NCBI GenBank assembly: GCA_024400305.1
Contig: JAKSMX010000011.1
Coordinates: 20,765-84,764 of the forward strand
Source: Bacteroidales bacterium
GTDB taxonomy: Bacteria; Bacteroidota; Bacteroidia; Bacteroidales; F082
DNA: 64,000 nucleotides
Direction of reading: 5' to 3'
Shown: positions 32,601-40,178 of the stretch, one piece after another
Layout of the letters: each line of letters begins with the position of its first letter
Position numbering within the stretch: position 1 is the stretch's first letter
The notes under the pieces: generated by a model
What the model was told of the DNA's origin: nothing
Database searches by the model: none
Seen by the model: the letters and a program-made list of their open reading frames with translations, nothing else
Position numbers and translations under genes: made by a program

Positions 32601-33710
32601 ATGAATCCTTTTAATTACATATCAATAGCTCGCGGGGATGGCTTTTACGACCGTGCCGAAGAAACGGAGCGGTTGGTGAAGACTTTGTCGGGCGGCAACA
32701 ACATCGTTTTGCTTGCGCCTCGCCGTTACGGAAAGACATCGCTTGTCTTCAAGGTGATGGAGGAGTTGGAGAAACAAGGTGTTGACTGTGTGTATTTCGA
32801 CATGATGCCGGTCTATTCATTGGAGTCGTTTGTCGAATTGTTCACCTCTGCGTTGTACCGGAAGCAGACCGCGAAGGAGAAGTTCTTGAGCATCGTCTCA
32901 AAATTGAAGAATATCAGGCCGAAGCTCACTTTCGATCCGGCAGGAAACGCCGATTTCAGCATTGACTTTAACGAGCCTCGTGTTTCGGTCTCCACTGTCG
33001 CCGACGTTCTCGACCTGCCTGAAAAGATGTCACAGGACGGGCGGAAGATAGTCGTGGTTTTTGATGAATTTCAGGAGATACGCAGGTTCGGTAAGTTCGG
33101 CTTGGAAAGTCTGATGCGCAGCAAGATACAGTTGCATCATGCCGCCAACTATCTTTTCCTTGGCAGCAAGACACATCTGATGCAGGACATGTTCATGGCG
33201 AAGAACCGCCCGTTTTACAATTCGGCAATGGTGATGCAGCTGTCGGTGTTACCAGAAGCTGACACATGCCGCTTCCTTCAAAACAGGTTCGCTGCGTCAG
33301 ACATCAGGATTGACGAAACTATGTGCCGTCATCTTATTTCACGTGCCGACAATATACCTTATTATATACAATTGATCGCAGCGGAAGTCTGGCAATACAT
33401 GACTCCTGATCTGCATGATGTAACAAAAGACATTGTTGACGAGTGCTTCGCAAGGGTGATAGAACTTAAACATGATTATTATTTTGAGTTGTTTGACCGG
33501 TTTTCTCCGGCACAGAAACGTCTCTTGCAATCCATAGCACGGTCGGGAGAGAATATTTTCTCCTCGGAGTATATTGCAAACAACCGTTTGGTCGGAGCCT
33601 CATCCATACAGAAATCGCTTGCGGTGCTGATAGAATCCGGCTTGGTTGAACGCTCCGATTCGACATATTTCATCGGAGACCCGTTCTTCAGACGTTTCTT
33701 GCTACAGTGA
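32601..33710 (+). CDS. STAND-like P-loop ATPase inserted between wzt duplicates (copy 1)
   Basis: A 369-residue protein. NPFNYISIARGDGFYDRAEE leads to Walker A PRRYGKT (40-46) and a hydrophobic Walker B strand ending in DE at 155-156 (VVVFDEFQEI). A sensor-like GSKTHLM segment and a helical part follow, then a C-terminal winged-helix-like region (SSIQKSLAVLIESGLVERSD, with YFIGDPFFRRFL). This matches the archaeal-type ATPase/STAND group often annotated only as ATP-binding protein in Bacteroidota. It has no glycan-synthesis motif. It lies between two copies of the wzt 5' end and is homologous to the ATPase at 36969-38102. Function unknown. Confidence 0.85.
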   Translation: MNPFNYISIARGDGFYDRAEETERLVKTLSGGNNIVLLAPRRYGKTSLVFKVMEELEKQGVDCVYFDMMPVYSLESFVELFTSALYRKQTAKEKFLSIVSKLKNIRPKLTFDPAGNADFSIDFNEPRVSVSTVADVLDLPEKMSQDGRKIVVVFDEFQEIRRFGKFGLESLMRSKIQLHHAANYLFLGSKTHLMQDMFMAKNRPFYNSAMVMQLSVLPEADTCRFLQNRFAASDIRIDETMCRHLISRADNIPYYIQLIAAEVWQYMTPDLHDVTKDIVDECFARVIELKHDYYFELFDRFSPAQKRLLQSIARSGENIFSSEYIANNRLVGASSIQKSLAVLIESGLVERSDSTYFIGDPFFRRFLLQ

Positions 33711-33749
33711 AAACGGATTTTAAAATTGAGAGAATTAACAGGTAACTGA

Positions 33750-33859
33750 AAAACATGACCGCAATAGAATTTGAAAACATATCAAAGCAGTACCGTTTGG
33801 GATTGGTGAGCACGAAAACACTAAGCCACGACATCCGCAGGTTCTGGATCACCAATGTC
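33750..33859. repeat. 110-bp direct repeat, right copy (start of intact wzt)
   Basis: Identical to 32433-32542 except for one base. It holds the start codon and first 35 codons of the functional wzt gene and continues into its coding sequence. Confidence 0.98.
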
Positions 33860-35038
33860 CTGGGGAAGGAAGACCCCTATTTGAAAATCGGCGAGACCAA
33901 CGACCGCTCGACGAAAGGCAGTTCCGAATATGTCTGGGCTTTGAAAGATATCAATTTCAAGGTTGAGCAGGGCGACGTCCTCGGCATCATCGGCAAGAAC
34001 GGTGCCGGAAAGAGCACGCTGCTGAAGCTTTTGTCGAAAGTCACAGGCCCTACGACGGGTGTAATCCGTGCGAAAGGCCGCATCGGCTCCCTGCTCGAAG
34101 TGGGAACAGGTTTCCATCAGGAGATGACCGGCCGCGAGAACATTTATCTCAACGGGGCCATTCTCGGAATGACAAAACATGAAATCTCAAAAAAACTCGA
34201 TGAGATCATTGATTTCTCCGGCTGCGAGCGTTACATCGACACGCCGGTGAAACGTTATTCTTCGGGCATGATGGTTCGTCTCGGCTTCGCAGTCGCCGCC
34301 CACCTCGACCCGGAGATTCTCGTGGTTGACGAGGTGCTGGCAGTGGGCGACGCCGAGTTCCAGAAGAAGGCCATCGGCAAGATGCAGGAGGTTTCGAGCG
34401 GCGAAGGCAGGACGGTGCTGTTCGTGAGCCACAATATGGCTTCGGTCAGGAAATTGTGCAAGACGGGCGTCGTGCTTAAAAACGGAAGCGTTGATTTCAC
34501 AGGGACTGCTGATGATGCCGTAGAACATTACATGACACTTGATGTTTTCCGGGAAGAATATTTCAAGGACATCACCGAAAAAATGCGTAATCCCAATATG
34601 CTGAAATATGTCTATTTTGAGAGAATTGCCTTTGCTTCCCAAAAAAACAAGTTCGCGTCAAAAGAGCCGATCGAGATGGAGCTTGATGTGTGTGCAACGC
34701 GAGATGTGCCTGAGGCAAGGATAAATTTCACGATCTTCGGACTTGATGACATTCCTGTCGGAGGAGTCTCCAATGTGCAGACGTTTTCAATTAAAGCAGG
34801 CGAACATAAAAAGATCGGTCTGACAATTAAAAACCATAATTTGGCGTACGGTGACTACAAGATGTCGTTCTCAACAGGGATCGGAAACTATACAACCGGC
34901 CAGAAAGATTACGATATTGTTTGTAATATTTTGAAATTCAGAATTGAAAGGACGGATGTGTCCCAAAATGAGAATTTTGTCCAGTGGAATCCTTGTTGGG
35001 GAAGGATAATGTTTGATTCAGAAACGGTCGTTCTATGA
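33755..35038 (+). CDS. wzt: ABC transporter ATPase for polysaccharide export (Wzt)
   Basis: A 427-residue protein. The nucleotide-binding domain (1 to about 260) has Walker A GKNGAGKS at 80-87, signature motif YSSGM, Walker B LVVDEVLAVGD, and switch histidine FVSHN. About 165 more residues form the C-terminal carbohydrate-recognition-like beta domain found in Wzt proteins that recognise the glycan's terminal modification. It would energise the two Wzm permeases encoded 9-11 kb upstream. Its first 110 bases, including the start region, are duplicated before the preceding ATPase gene. The stop overlaps the next gene by 4 bases. Confidence 0.95.
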   Translation: MTAIEFENISKQYRLGLVSTKTLSHDIRRFWITNVLGKEDPYLKIGETNDRSTKGSSEYVWALKDINFKVEQGDVLGIIGKNGAGKSTLLKLLSKVTGPTTGVIRAKGRIGSLLEVGTGFHQEMTGRENIYLNGAILGMTKHEISKKLDEIIDFSGCERYIDTPVKRYSSGMMVRLGFAVAAHLDPEILVVDEVLAVGDAEFQKKAIGKMQEVSSGEGRTVLFVSHNMASVRKLCKTGVVLKNGSVDFTGTADDAVEHYMTLDVFREEYFKDITEKMRNPNMLKYVYFERIAFASQKNKFASKEPIEMELDVCATRDVPEARINFTIFGLDDIPVGGVSNVQTFSIKAGEHKKIGLTIKNHNLAYGDYKMSFSTGIGNYTTGQKDYDIVCNILKFRIERTDVSQNENFVQWNPCWGRIMFDSETVVL

Positions 35039-35928
35039 AAATCTTCTCGGTAATCGTCACCTACAACGGACGGAAATGGTACGACAAATGTATCGGAAGC
35101 CTGCTGGAATCGTCGGTTCCGGTTACTCCGATTGTTGTTGACAATGCGTCTTCCGACGGTGCGGTTGATTATATAAGGTCCAGATTCCCGTCGGCGATTG
35201 TAATTCCTTCCAATGAAAATCTCGGTTTCGCCAAAGCCAACAACATCGGGATACGCTACGCCATTAACCACGGTGCTGACTATGTGTTTCTTTTGAATCA
35301 GGATGCCTGGGTTGAGAAGGATACGGTTGAGAAATTGGTCGGATCTTTTGAAAAACACGAAAACATCGGCATCGCATGTCCGATAAACCTTAATGCCGCG
35401 AAAACCGCAATGGATTACAAATCAGTCACTGACATGCCTGGCGACTATGTGTCGGATCTGTATTTCGGCAATGTGAAGGATGTCTATGACGTGAGGTTTT
35501 TCTGCGCGGCGTCGTGGATGATAAGCGCGGATTGCATCAGGAAAGTCGGCGGGTTCGACACAAATCTTTTCAAACATTACGGTGAGGACAACAACTACTG
35601 CCAGAGAGTGAAATATCATGGAATGAGGATCGTCGTCAACACCCAGTGTACAATGTGCCATGACAGGGAGTTCAGGAAAATTTATGAAGGCGAATACAGA
35701 AACAGGAATTTCAAGCAGAACGACACTTCGCGCAGGATAGAATTCGGCGATATCACTTCGGATATTGATATCGACTCCTTTATCAATTCCCTGAAAAAAA
35801 GCATCAGAAAATCATATACGAGATTCAGATTCTCGAAGATTGAGCTTTATAAAAACGAACTTGCATTTTTCGAAATGGTGAAAAAATCGAGAGATGCTAA
35901 CTCCCAAGGCGGGATGGTCTGGCTTTAG
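35035..35928 (+). CDS. GT2 glycosyltransferase, rhamnosyltransferase-like
   Basis: A 297-residue GT-A enzyme: FSVIVTYNGRKWYDKCIGSL, VDNASSDGAVDYI, ENLGFAKANNIGI, and a nucleotide-binding LLNQDAWVEKD segment (QDA where many have DxD). KVGGFDTNLFKHYGEDNNYC is the usual substrate loop of RfbF/WbbL-like rhamnosyltransferases. The ATGA overlap with wzt shows translational coupling. Donor and acceptor are not determined by sequence. Confidence 0.88.
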   Translation: MKIFSVIVTYNGRKWYDKCIGSLLESSVPVTPIVVDNASSDGAVDYIRSRFPSAIVIPSNENLGFAKANNIGIRYAINHGADYVFLLNQDAWVEKDTVEKLVGSFEKHENIGIACPINLNAAKTAMDYKSVTDMPGDYVSDLYFGNVKDVYDVRFFCAASWMISADCIRKVGGFDTNLFKHYGEDNNYCQRVKYHGMRIVVNTQCTMCHDREFRKIYEGEYRNRNFKQNDTSRRIEFGDITSDIDIDSFINSLKKSIRKSYTRFRFSKIELYKNELAFFEMVKKSRDANSQGGMVWL

Positions 35929-35950
35929 TCTGTGAATCAATCAGTTGGAA

Positions 35951-36820
35951 ATGCTGCTATATTGTAAACATTCAGGCCAGTTGTGCAATCGACTTTGGTC
36001 ATTGGTCCCGGCAGTGGCTTTCGCTTTGAAACACAAGGCGACGTTGCATGTGTTATTTGCCAATGAAGATTATTTGCGAAATTTTGGTGAAATAAAGAAA
36101 AACAAACATGTCAAATTTTGGCTGACAAATAAAAAATGGCATAAGAAAAGGCTGATGCAATGGTTTGAGAATTTCTCTGAACGGAAAGGCCGGGAAATTC
36201 ATGGAGAACTTGACCTGATAAAAAAAACAGGATTCGGTTTCAGGTTTATCAATGGTTGGGAACACCGTAATGATGTTTCGTATATACCGGAATATAAAAA
36301 TCAAATAAGGGAATTGTTCGCTTTTGACCCGGCTGTCAGGAAAAAAGTTGATGATTTTCTGGAGGATTTTGATGGAGTGACAATTGGTGTCCATGTGCGT
36401 CGCGGCGATTACAGGCAATGGCGTGACGGCAAGTATTATTTTGATGATGAAACTTATGCAAGAATCATGTTGTCATTAAAAAGTCAGGTTGCTGAAAAAT
36501 TGCAGAAACGGTGTAGATTCATAGTCTGCACAAACGGGACGTATAATCATTCCAATTCTGCATTGGACATCATGCAAATGCCTGGAACAGATGCGATTAC
36601 CGAAATATGTGCTTTAAGCAGGTGTGACTATATCGTCGGCCCGCCAAGTACATACAGCCAGTGGGCTTCGTTCATGGGTGACACGCCTCTCAATTTCATT
36701 TTAAATGCCGATGAGATGCCAAGAATTGAAGATTTCAGTCCGATAGTGCTTATGAACACTTTTGGAAACGGACGGAAGTTGATTGACATCGTTGATGAAA
36801 AGAGTTTCATCGTCGCATGA
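35951..36820 (+). CDS. GT11-like (alpha-1,2-fucosyltransferase-type) glycosyltransferase
   Basis: A 289-residue protein from the ATG MLLYCKHSGQLCNRLW; an upstream TTG at 35945 would add two residues. The N-terminal nucleotide-sugar motif GQLCNRLWSLVPAVAFA resembles the G-x-x-x-N-x-x- pattern of GT11, and the family-defining HVRRGDYRQW lies in the middle (about residue 147), with a late GPPSTYSQWASFMG substrate loop. Such enzymes usually transfer fucose or a related deoxysugar from GDP. It is one of three HxRRGD proteins in the locus. The donor is not proven. Confidence 0.75.
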   Translation: MLLYCKHSGQLCNRLWSLVPAVAFALKHKATLHVLFANEDYLRNFGEIKKNKHVKFWLTNKKWHKKRLMQWFENFSERKGREIHGELDLIKKTGFGFRFINGWEHRNDVSYIPEYKNQIRELFAFDPAVRKKVDDFLEDFDGVTIGVHVRRGDYRQWRDGKYYFDDETYARIMLSLKSQVAEKLQKRCRFIVCTNGTYNHSNSALDIMQMPGTDAITEICALSRCDYIVGPPSTYSQWASFMGDTPLNFILNADEMPRIEDFSPIVLMNTFGNGRKLIDIVDEKSFIVA

Positions 36821-36914
36821 TTGCATACCGTGATCAAAATTTTTTAAAAACATTGTTTCAACCCATTATTATCTTTTTTGGATAATCTTTTTTAGATAAA
36901 AACCATGGTTTTAT

Positions 36915-36945
36915 TTGATGGAATTGAAAATAATGTTTACTTTTG
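36915..36945 (+). promoter_or_regulatory. Promoter of the second ATPase gene
   Basis: TTG (36915-36917), 20-nt spacer, TACTTTTG (36938-36945). It lies 23 bases before the ATPase ATG, inside a 148-base gap in an otherwise tightly packed operon. It indicates that this gene is expressed independently of the polysaccharide genes. Confidence 0.7.
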
Positions 36946-36968
36946 CGGCGTAAAAAAAAGATGAAGCC

Positions 36969-38102
36969 ATGACGATAAAGATAAATCCCTTCGTTACATA
37001 CGGATATGAGTCGGCGGAGTATTTCTGCGACCGAAAGAAAGAATGTGAGCAGCTGACCCGATTGCTGACCAACGGCAACAACGTGGCTCTGATTTCGCCG
37101 AGGAGAATGGGGAAGACGGGGCTGTTGCACCACTGCTTCAATCAGGAAGCTGTAAGTAAAAACTACAACACGTTTCTTGTTGACATATACGCGACGAAAA
37201 ACATGTCTGACATGGTTTACCAGATGGGGCAGGTCATAGTTCGCGGACTCAGGCCGTGGGGGCAGAAGGCCATTGACAAGTTTCTGAACATCGTGACGTC
37301 ATTGCGCACGGGAATATCGCTCGACGGCATGGGGAATGCGAGCTGGAACCTGGAGATAGGCGAAATCAAGCGGCCGGTTTTTACGTTGGAGGAGATATTC
37401 TCGTATCTGCGGCAGGCTGAAAGGCCGTGCATCGTGGCGATTGACGAGTTCCAGGCTATATCCAGCTACCCCGAAGCGAATGCAGAGGCAATGTTGAGGG
37501 GGCTTGTGCAGGAATGCAGGAATGCGGTCTTTGTGTTCTCAGGGTCGCAGCGGCATATCATGAACGAGATGTTCTCGTCGCCGGCGCGTCCCTTCTATCA
37601 GAGCGTCTCGGTGATGAACCTGCCGCCTATCGCATTGGATGAATATGTGAAATTCGCGAGACACCATTTCGAGGCGAACGGCAAAAAGATTGATGACGGG
37701 GTGGTTGAAATGATTTACGACAGGTTCGACGCCACAACGTGGTATGTCCAGAAGATGCTGAATGAACTGTATTCACTGACACCTGAAGGAAGTCAGTGCC
37801 AGCTTGAGATGGTTGACATGGCATTGGAGCAGATACTTGGATCATATACGCAGACATATCAGGACATGCTGATACAGATGTCGGTCAAGCAGGCGTCGCT
37901 GTTAAGGGCCATAGGCCAGGAAGGCAAAGCGAGCCAGATAACCGGCAGCAAGTTCATCAAAGCGCATCATCTTGATTCGGCAAGCAGCGTGCAAAAGGTG
38001 AGCAAGGTGCTGTTAGACAAGCAGATAATCACTCAAAACGGAGGAGTGTATGAAATATACGACAAATTCATGTCCTTGTGGCTGAAAAAACAGGCTTTAT
38101 AG
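36969..38102 (+). CDS. STAND-like P-loop ATPase (copy 2)
   Basis: A 377-residue homologue of the 32601-33710 protein. INPFVTYGYESAEYFCDRKK leads to Walker A PRRMGKT (44-50), a Walker B strand ending in DE at 159-160 (CIVAIDEFQAI), and a GSQRHIMNEMFSSPARPFYQS segment that aligns with GSKTHLMQDMFMAKNRPFYNS in copy 1. The C-terminal winged-helix-like end reads SSVQKVSKVLLDKQIITQNG. It has its own promoter and a terminator-like hairpin, making it a self-contained cassette in the glycan locus. It lies directly upstream of a second 5'-end duplication. No known pathway role. Confidence 0.85.
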   Translation: MTIKINPFVTYGYESAEYFCDRKKECEQLTRLLTNGNNVALISPRRMGKTGLLHHCFNQEAVSKNYNTFLVDIYATKNMSDMVYQMGQVIVRGLRPWGQKAIDKFLNIVTSLRTGISLDGMGNASWNLEIGEIKRPVFTLEEIFSYLRQAERPCIVAIDEFQAISSYPEANAEAMLRGLVQECRNAVFVFSGSQRHIMNEMFSSPARPFYQSVSVMNLPPIALDEYVKFARHHFEANGKKIDDGVVEMIYDRFDATTWYVQKMLNELYSLTPEGSQCQLEMVDMALEQILGSYTQTYQDMLIQMSVKQASLLRAIGQEGKASQITGSKFIKAHHLDSASSVQKVSKVLLDKQIITQNGGVYEIYDKFMSLWLKKQAL

Positions 38103-38105
38103 GAT

Positions 38106-38138
38106 TTGACCTGCGCAGATTGTCTGATAACAGGTCAA
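38106..38138 (+). terminator. Terminator-like hairpin after the second ATPase gene
   Basis: TTGACCTG (38106-38113) and CAGGTCAA (38131-38138) form a perfect 8-bp stem, with an inner CAGA/TCTG stem. It begins 4 bases after the ATPase stop codon. T-rich sequence comes about 10 bases later, so the terminator call is tentative. Confidence 0.5.
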
Positions 38139-38174
38139 TGCCGTACTGATTTTTATACTAATTTTAAATGACTT

Positions 38175-38246
38175 TTTAAATGATTAACTATTCCATAATA
38201 ATCCCCCACAAAAACACACCGGACCTGCTCCGCAAGTGTCTGGATT
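38175..38246. repeat. 72-bp direct repeat, left copy (5' end of the GT2 gene)
   Basis: Matches 39271-39342 at 69 of 72 positions, starting 5 bases before the GT2 ATG. The two copies lie 1096 bases apart and enclose the fucosyltransferase-like gene. Confidence 0.97.
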
Positions 38247-38248
38247 AA
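38180..38248 (+). pseudogene. Truncated GT2 stub
   Basis: It encodes the first 22 residues of the GT2 protein at 39276-40178 (MINYSIIIPHKNTPDLLRKC, then Leu-Asp) and stops at TAA exactly at the point where similarity ends. It resembles the wzt stub: the front end of the downstream gene left before an inserted gene. Confidence 0.88.
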
Positions 38249-38275
38249 CATTTAGTGCTTCATAAGATTATTAAT

Positions 38276-39283
38276 ATGACAAAAGAATGGTATTTTGACT
38301 ATAACAGTAGATTAAATCGTAAATTGGTTTATCATCTTGGATATGATGCAGGATTCTTTTCCGAGTATAATAATATGTTGTTTGCGATGATGTATTGTTT
38401 GACCCATAAGATACATTTTAGTATTTATTGCGATGATGCTAATTTTGGATTTGAAAAAGGATGGCAAGATTATTTTGAGCCATTTTTTGAAGAGGTTCAT
38501 GATGATTTTCATCATGTTAATAATTATAGGTGTTTTGAAAGGCCTATAACATCTGATTTTGTTGTTTTTTTGAAAAGGGTGTTTAAAGCAGCCTTGAAAA
38601 TGAATAAAAAATATTACAGACCATATTATAAATTTGAGGAAACGGAAATTGTAAAGAAACATAAAAAGGAAACCAAAATTGATTTATATACTCAAGATAT
38701 ATGGAATGATTTGATACAATATCCCACAAGAAGAGTTATTACAAACCCATACGATAATTCCAGTGTTTGTGAATTTGATTTTTTGAATATGTTAGATGCG
38801 ATGGCGTGGAAATTCAGTGAAAAAACAAAATGTGCCATTGACAATATTCTCGGAGCATTAGAAGTGCCAAAGGATTATGTTGGGATACATGTCAGAAGAG
38901 GTGATAAAATAAAAGAAGCATCTTTCGTGTCAGTTGATAATTATATGTCAATTCTAAAAGATAAAAGTGAAATAAAGAATGTATATGTTGCAACAGATGA
39001 CTATGGTACAATAAAGTTGTTGCGTGCCAATTATCCTGAATATAGGTTTTATTCACTTACAAAAGAAGTTAGTGCTGGTTACGATCAGACAGCTTTTGAT
39101 AATCTGGAAAAAGGGAAAAAACAAACCCACATGATTTCGCTTTTTGCTGATATTGAGATGTTGGCAAGTGCAAAGTGTTTTGTTGGAAGTTATTCTTCAA
39201 ATGTTGGTTTGTATATTGCAATTAGACGTAATAGAGAAAATTGCTTTTATGTTGATTACAAATCCGAATATTTAAATGATTAA
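38276..39283 (+). CDS. AT-rich fucosyltransferase-like glycosyltransferase (GT11/GT23-type)
   Basis: A 335-residue protein from the ATG MTKEWYFDYNSRLNRK; a GTG 21 bases earlier is possible. The core motif VGIHVRRGDKIKEA (about residue 205), followed by VYVATDDYGTIKLLRANYP and SLFADIEMLASAKCFVGSYSSN, resembles GDP-fucose transferases of the NodZ/FUT8 (GT23) and GT11 groups. The gene is much richer in A and T than its neighbours and lies between two copies of the next gene's 5' end, both signs of recent acquisition. Its stop codon lies within the right-hand repeat, overlapping the GT2 start. Confidence 0.75.
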   Translation: MTKEWYFDYNSRLNRKLVYHLGYDAGFFSEYNNMLFAMMYCLTHKIHFSIYCDDANFGFEKGWQDYFEPFFEEVHDDFHHVNNYRCFERPITSDFVVFLKRVFKAALKMNKKYYRPYYKFEETEIVKKHKKETKIDLYTQDIWNDLIQYPTRRVITNPYDNSSVCEFDFLNMLDAMAWKFSEKTKCAIDNILGALEVPKDYVGIHVRRGDKIKEASFVSVDNYMSILKDKSEIKNVYVATDDYGTIKLLRANYPEYRFYSLTKEVSAGYDQTAFDNLEKGKKQTHMISLFADIEMLASAKCFVGSYSSNVGLYIAIRRNRENCFYVDYKSEYLND

Positions 39284-39342
39284 TTATTCCATAATAATCC
39301 CTCACAAAAACACGCCGGACCTGCTCCGCAAGTGTCTGGATT
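39271..39342. repeat. 72-bp direct repeat, right copy (start of intact GT2 gene)
   Basis: Same sequence as 38175-38246 with three differences; it continues into the functional GT2 coding sequence. Confidence 0.97.
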
Positions 39343-40178
39343 CAGTTCCGCGGCGCGACGACATCCAAATCATTGTCGTTGACGACAATTCTGATGCCGG
39401 CAAGGTCGATTTCGGGCATTTCCCCGGGATGGGCGAGCCGCATACCGAAGTCTATCTCACAAAAGAAGGCAGAGGCGCGGGCTATGCCCGGAATGTCGGG
39501 TTGGAACACGCAAAAGGGAAGTGGATTCTGTTCTTGGATTCAGACGACTTCTTCCATGAATGCGTCTCTGAACTGATGGACAGATGCGTTGACAAAGATG
39601 CAGACGTGATCTTCTTCAAGGCTGATAGCATTAATCTTATTGACGGAACTGATGGGCACCGAGGGGATGAATATACGGAAAGAGTTGACATTGCAATAAA
39701 GAATAAAAATTATCAATCAGTCTTGATGTACTCTTGTCCCTGGGGGAAAATATTCAGTTTTGAATTTTTAAAAAAACACGGGATAAAATTCAATGAGGTA
39801 AGATATAGCAATGACGTTGTTTTCATGGCTAAAGTGGCGTTTTATTCGGGAAAATATGATGCAGTGGATTTGACGGCGTATTGTATTTCTGTGTCAAAAG
39901 GTACTTTAACAGGAATTGCAAAGCCGGAGTCATGCTTGATTAGGTTAAAACAGGATCTGGAAGGAATTAGGCTGTTGAAGAAAAAATTCATGTTGTCTCG
40001 ATACGATAAGTACTGGTATTTTTGTACATGGAAAGGTGTTTATGATACAAAGCTAATTAACGGATTATTATATTATCCACAAATGTTATGTTTGTTGGGT
40101 TCGGATTTTTTACTTGATTCGTTTAGGTTTTTTAATAAGAGACTAAAAAAAAATATTAGACATTTTATTAATAAATGA
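39276..40178 (+). CDS. GT2 glycosyltransferase with mosaic base composition
   Basis: A 300-residue GT-A enzyme: YSIIIPHKNTPDLLRKCLDS, IIVVDDNSDAGKVDF, EGRGAGYARNVGLEHAKGKW, and the DxD-type FLDSDDFFHEC. The first about 410 bases are GC-rich like neighbouring genes, while the rest is strongly AT-rich, suggesting that the 3' two-thirds came from elsewhere by recombination. Its 5' end is duplicated at 38175-38246. Donor and acceptor unknown. Confidence 0.87.
   Translation: MINYSIIIPHKNTPDLLRKCLDSVPRRDDIQIIVVDDNSDAGKVDFGHFPGMGEPHTEVYLTKEGRGAGYARNVGLEHAKGKWILFLDSDDFFHECVSELMDRCVDKDADVIFFKADSINLIDGTDGHRGDEYTERVDIAIKNKNYQSVLMYSCPWGKIFSFEFLKKHGIKFNEVRYSNDVVFMAKVAFYSGKYDAVDLTAYCISVSKGTLTGIAKPESCLIRLKQDLEGIRLLKKKFMLSRYDKYWYFCTWKGVYDTKLINGLLYYPQMLCLLGSDFLLDSFRFFNKRLKKNIRHFINK

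Noticed and set aside
32438-38102. Transposon or insertion sequence carrying the ATPases
   Set aside because: No transposase DDE, tyrosine or serine recombinase motifs, no terminal inverted repeats and no short target duplications were found; the only repeats are the gene-start duplications.
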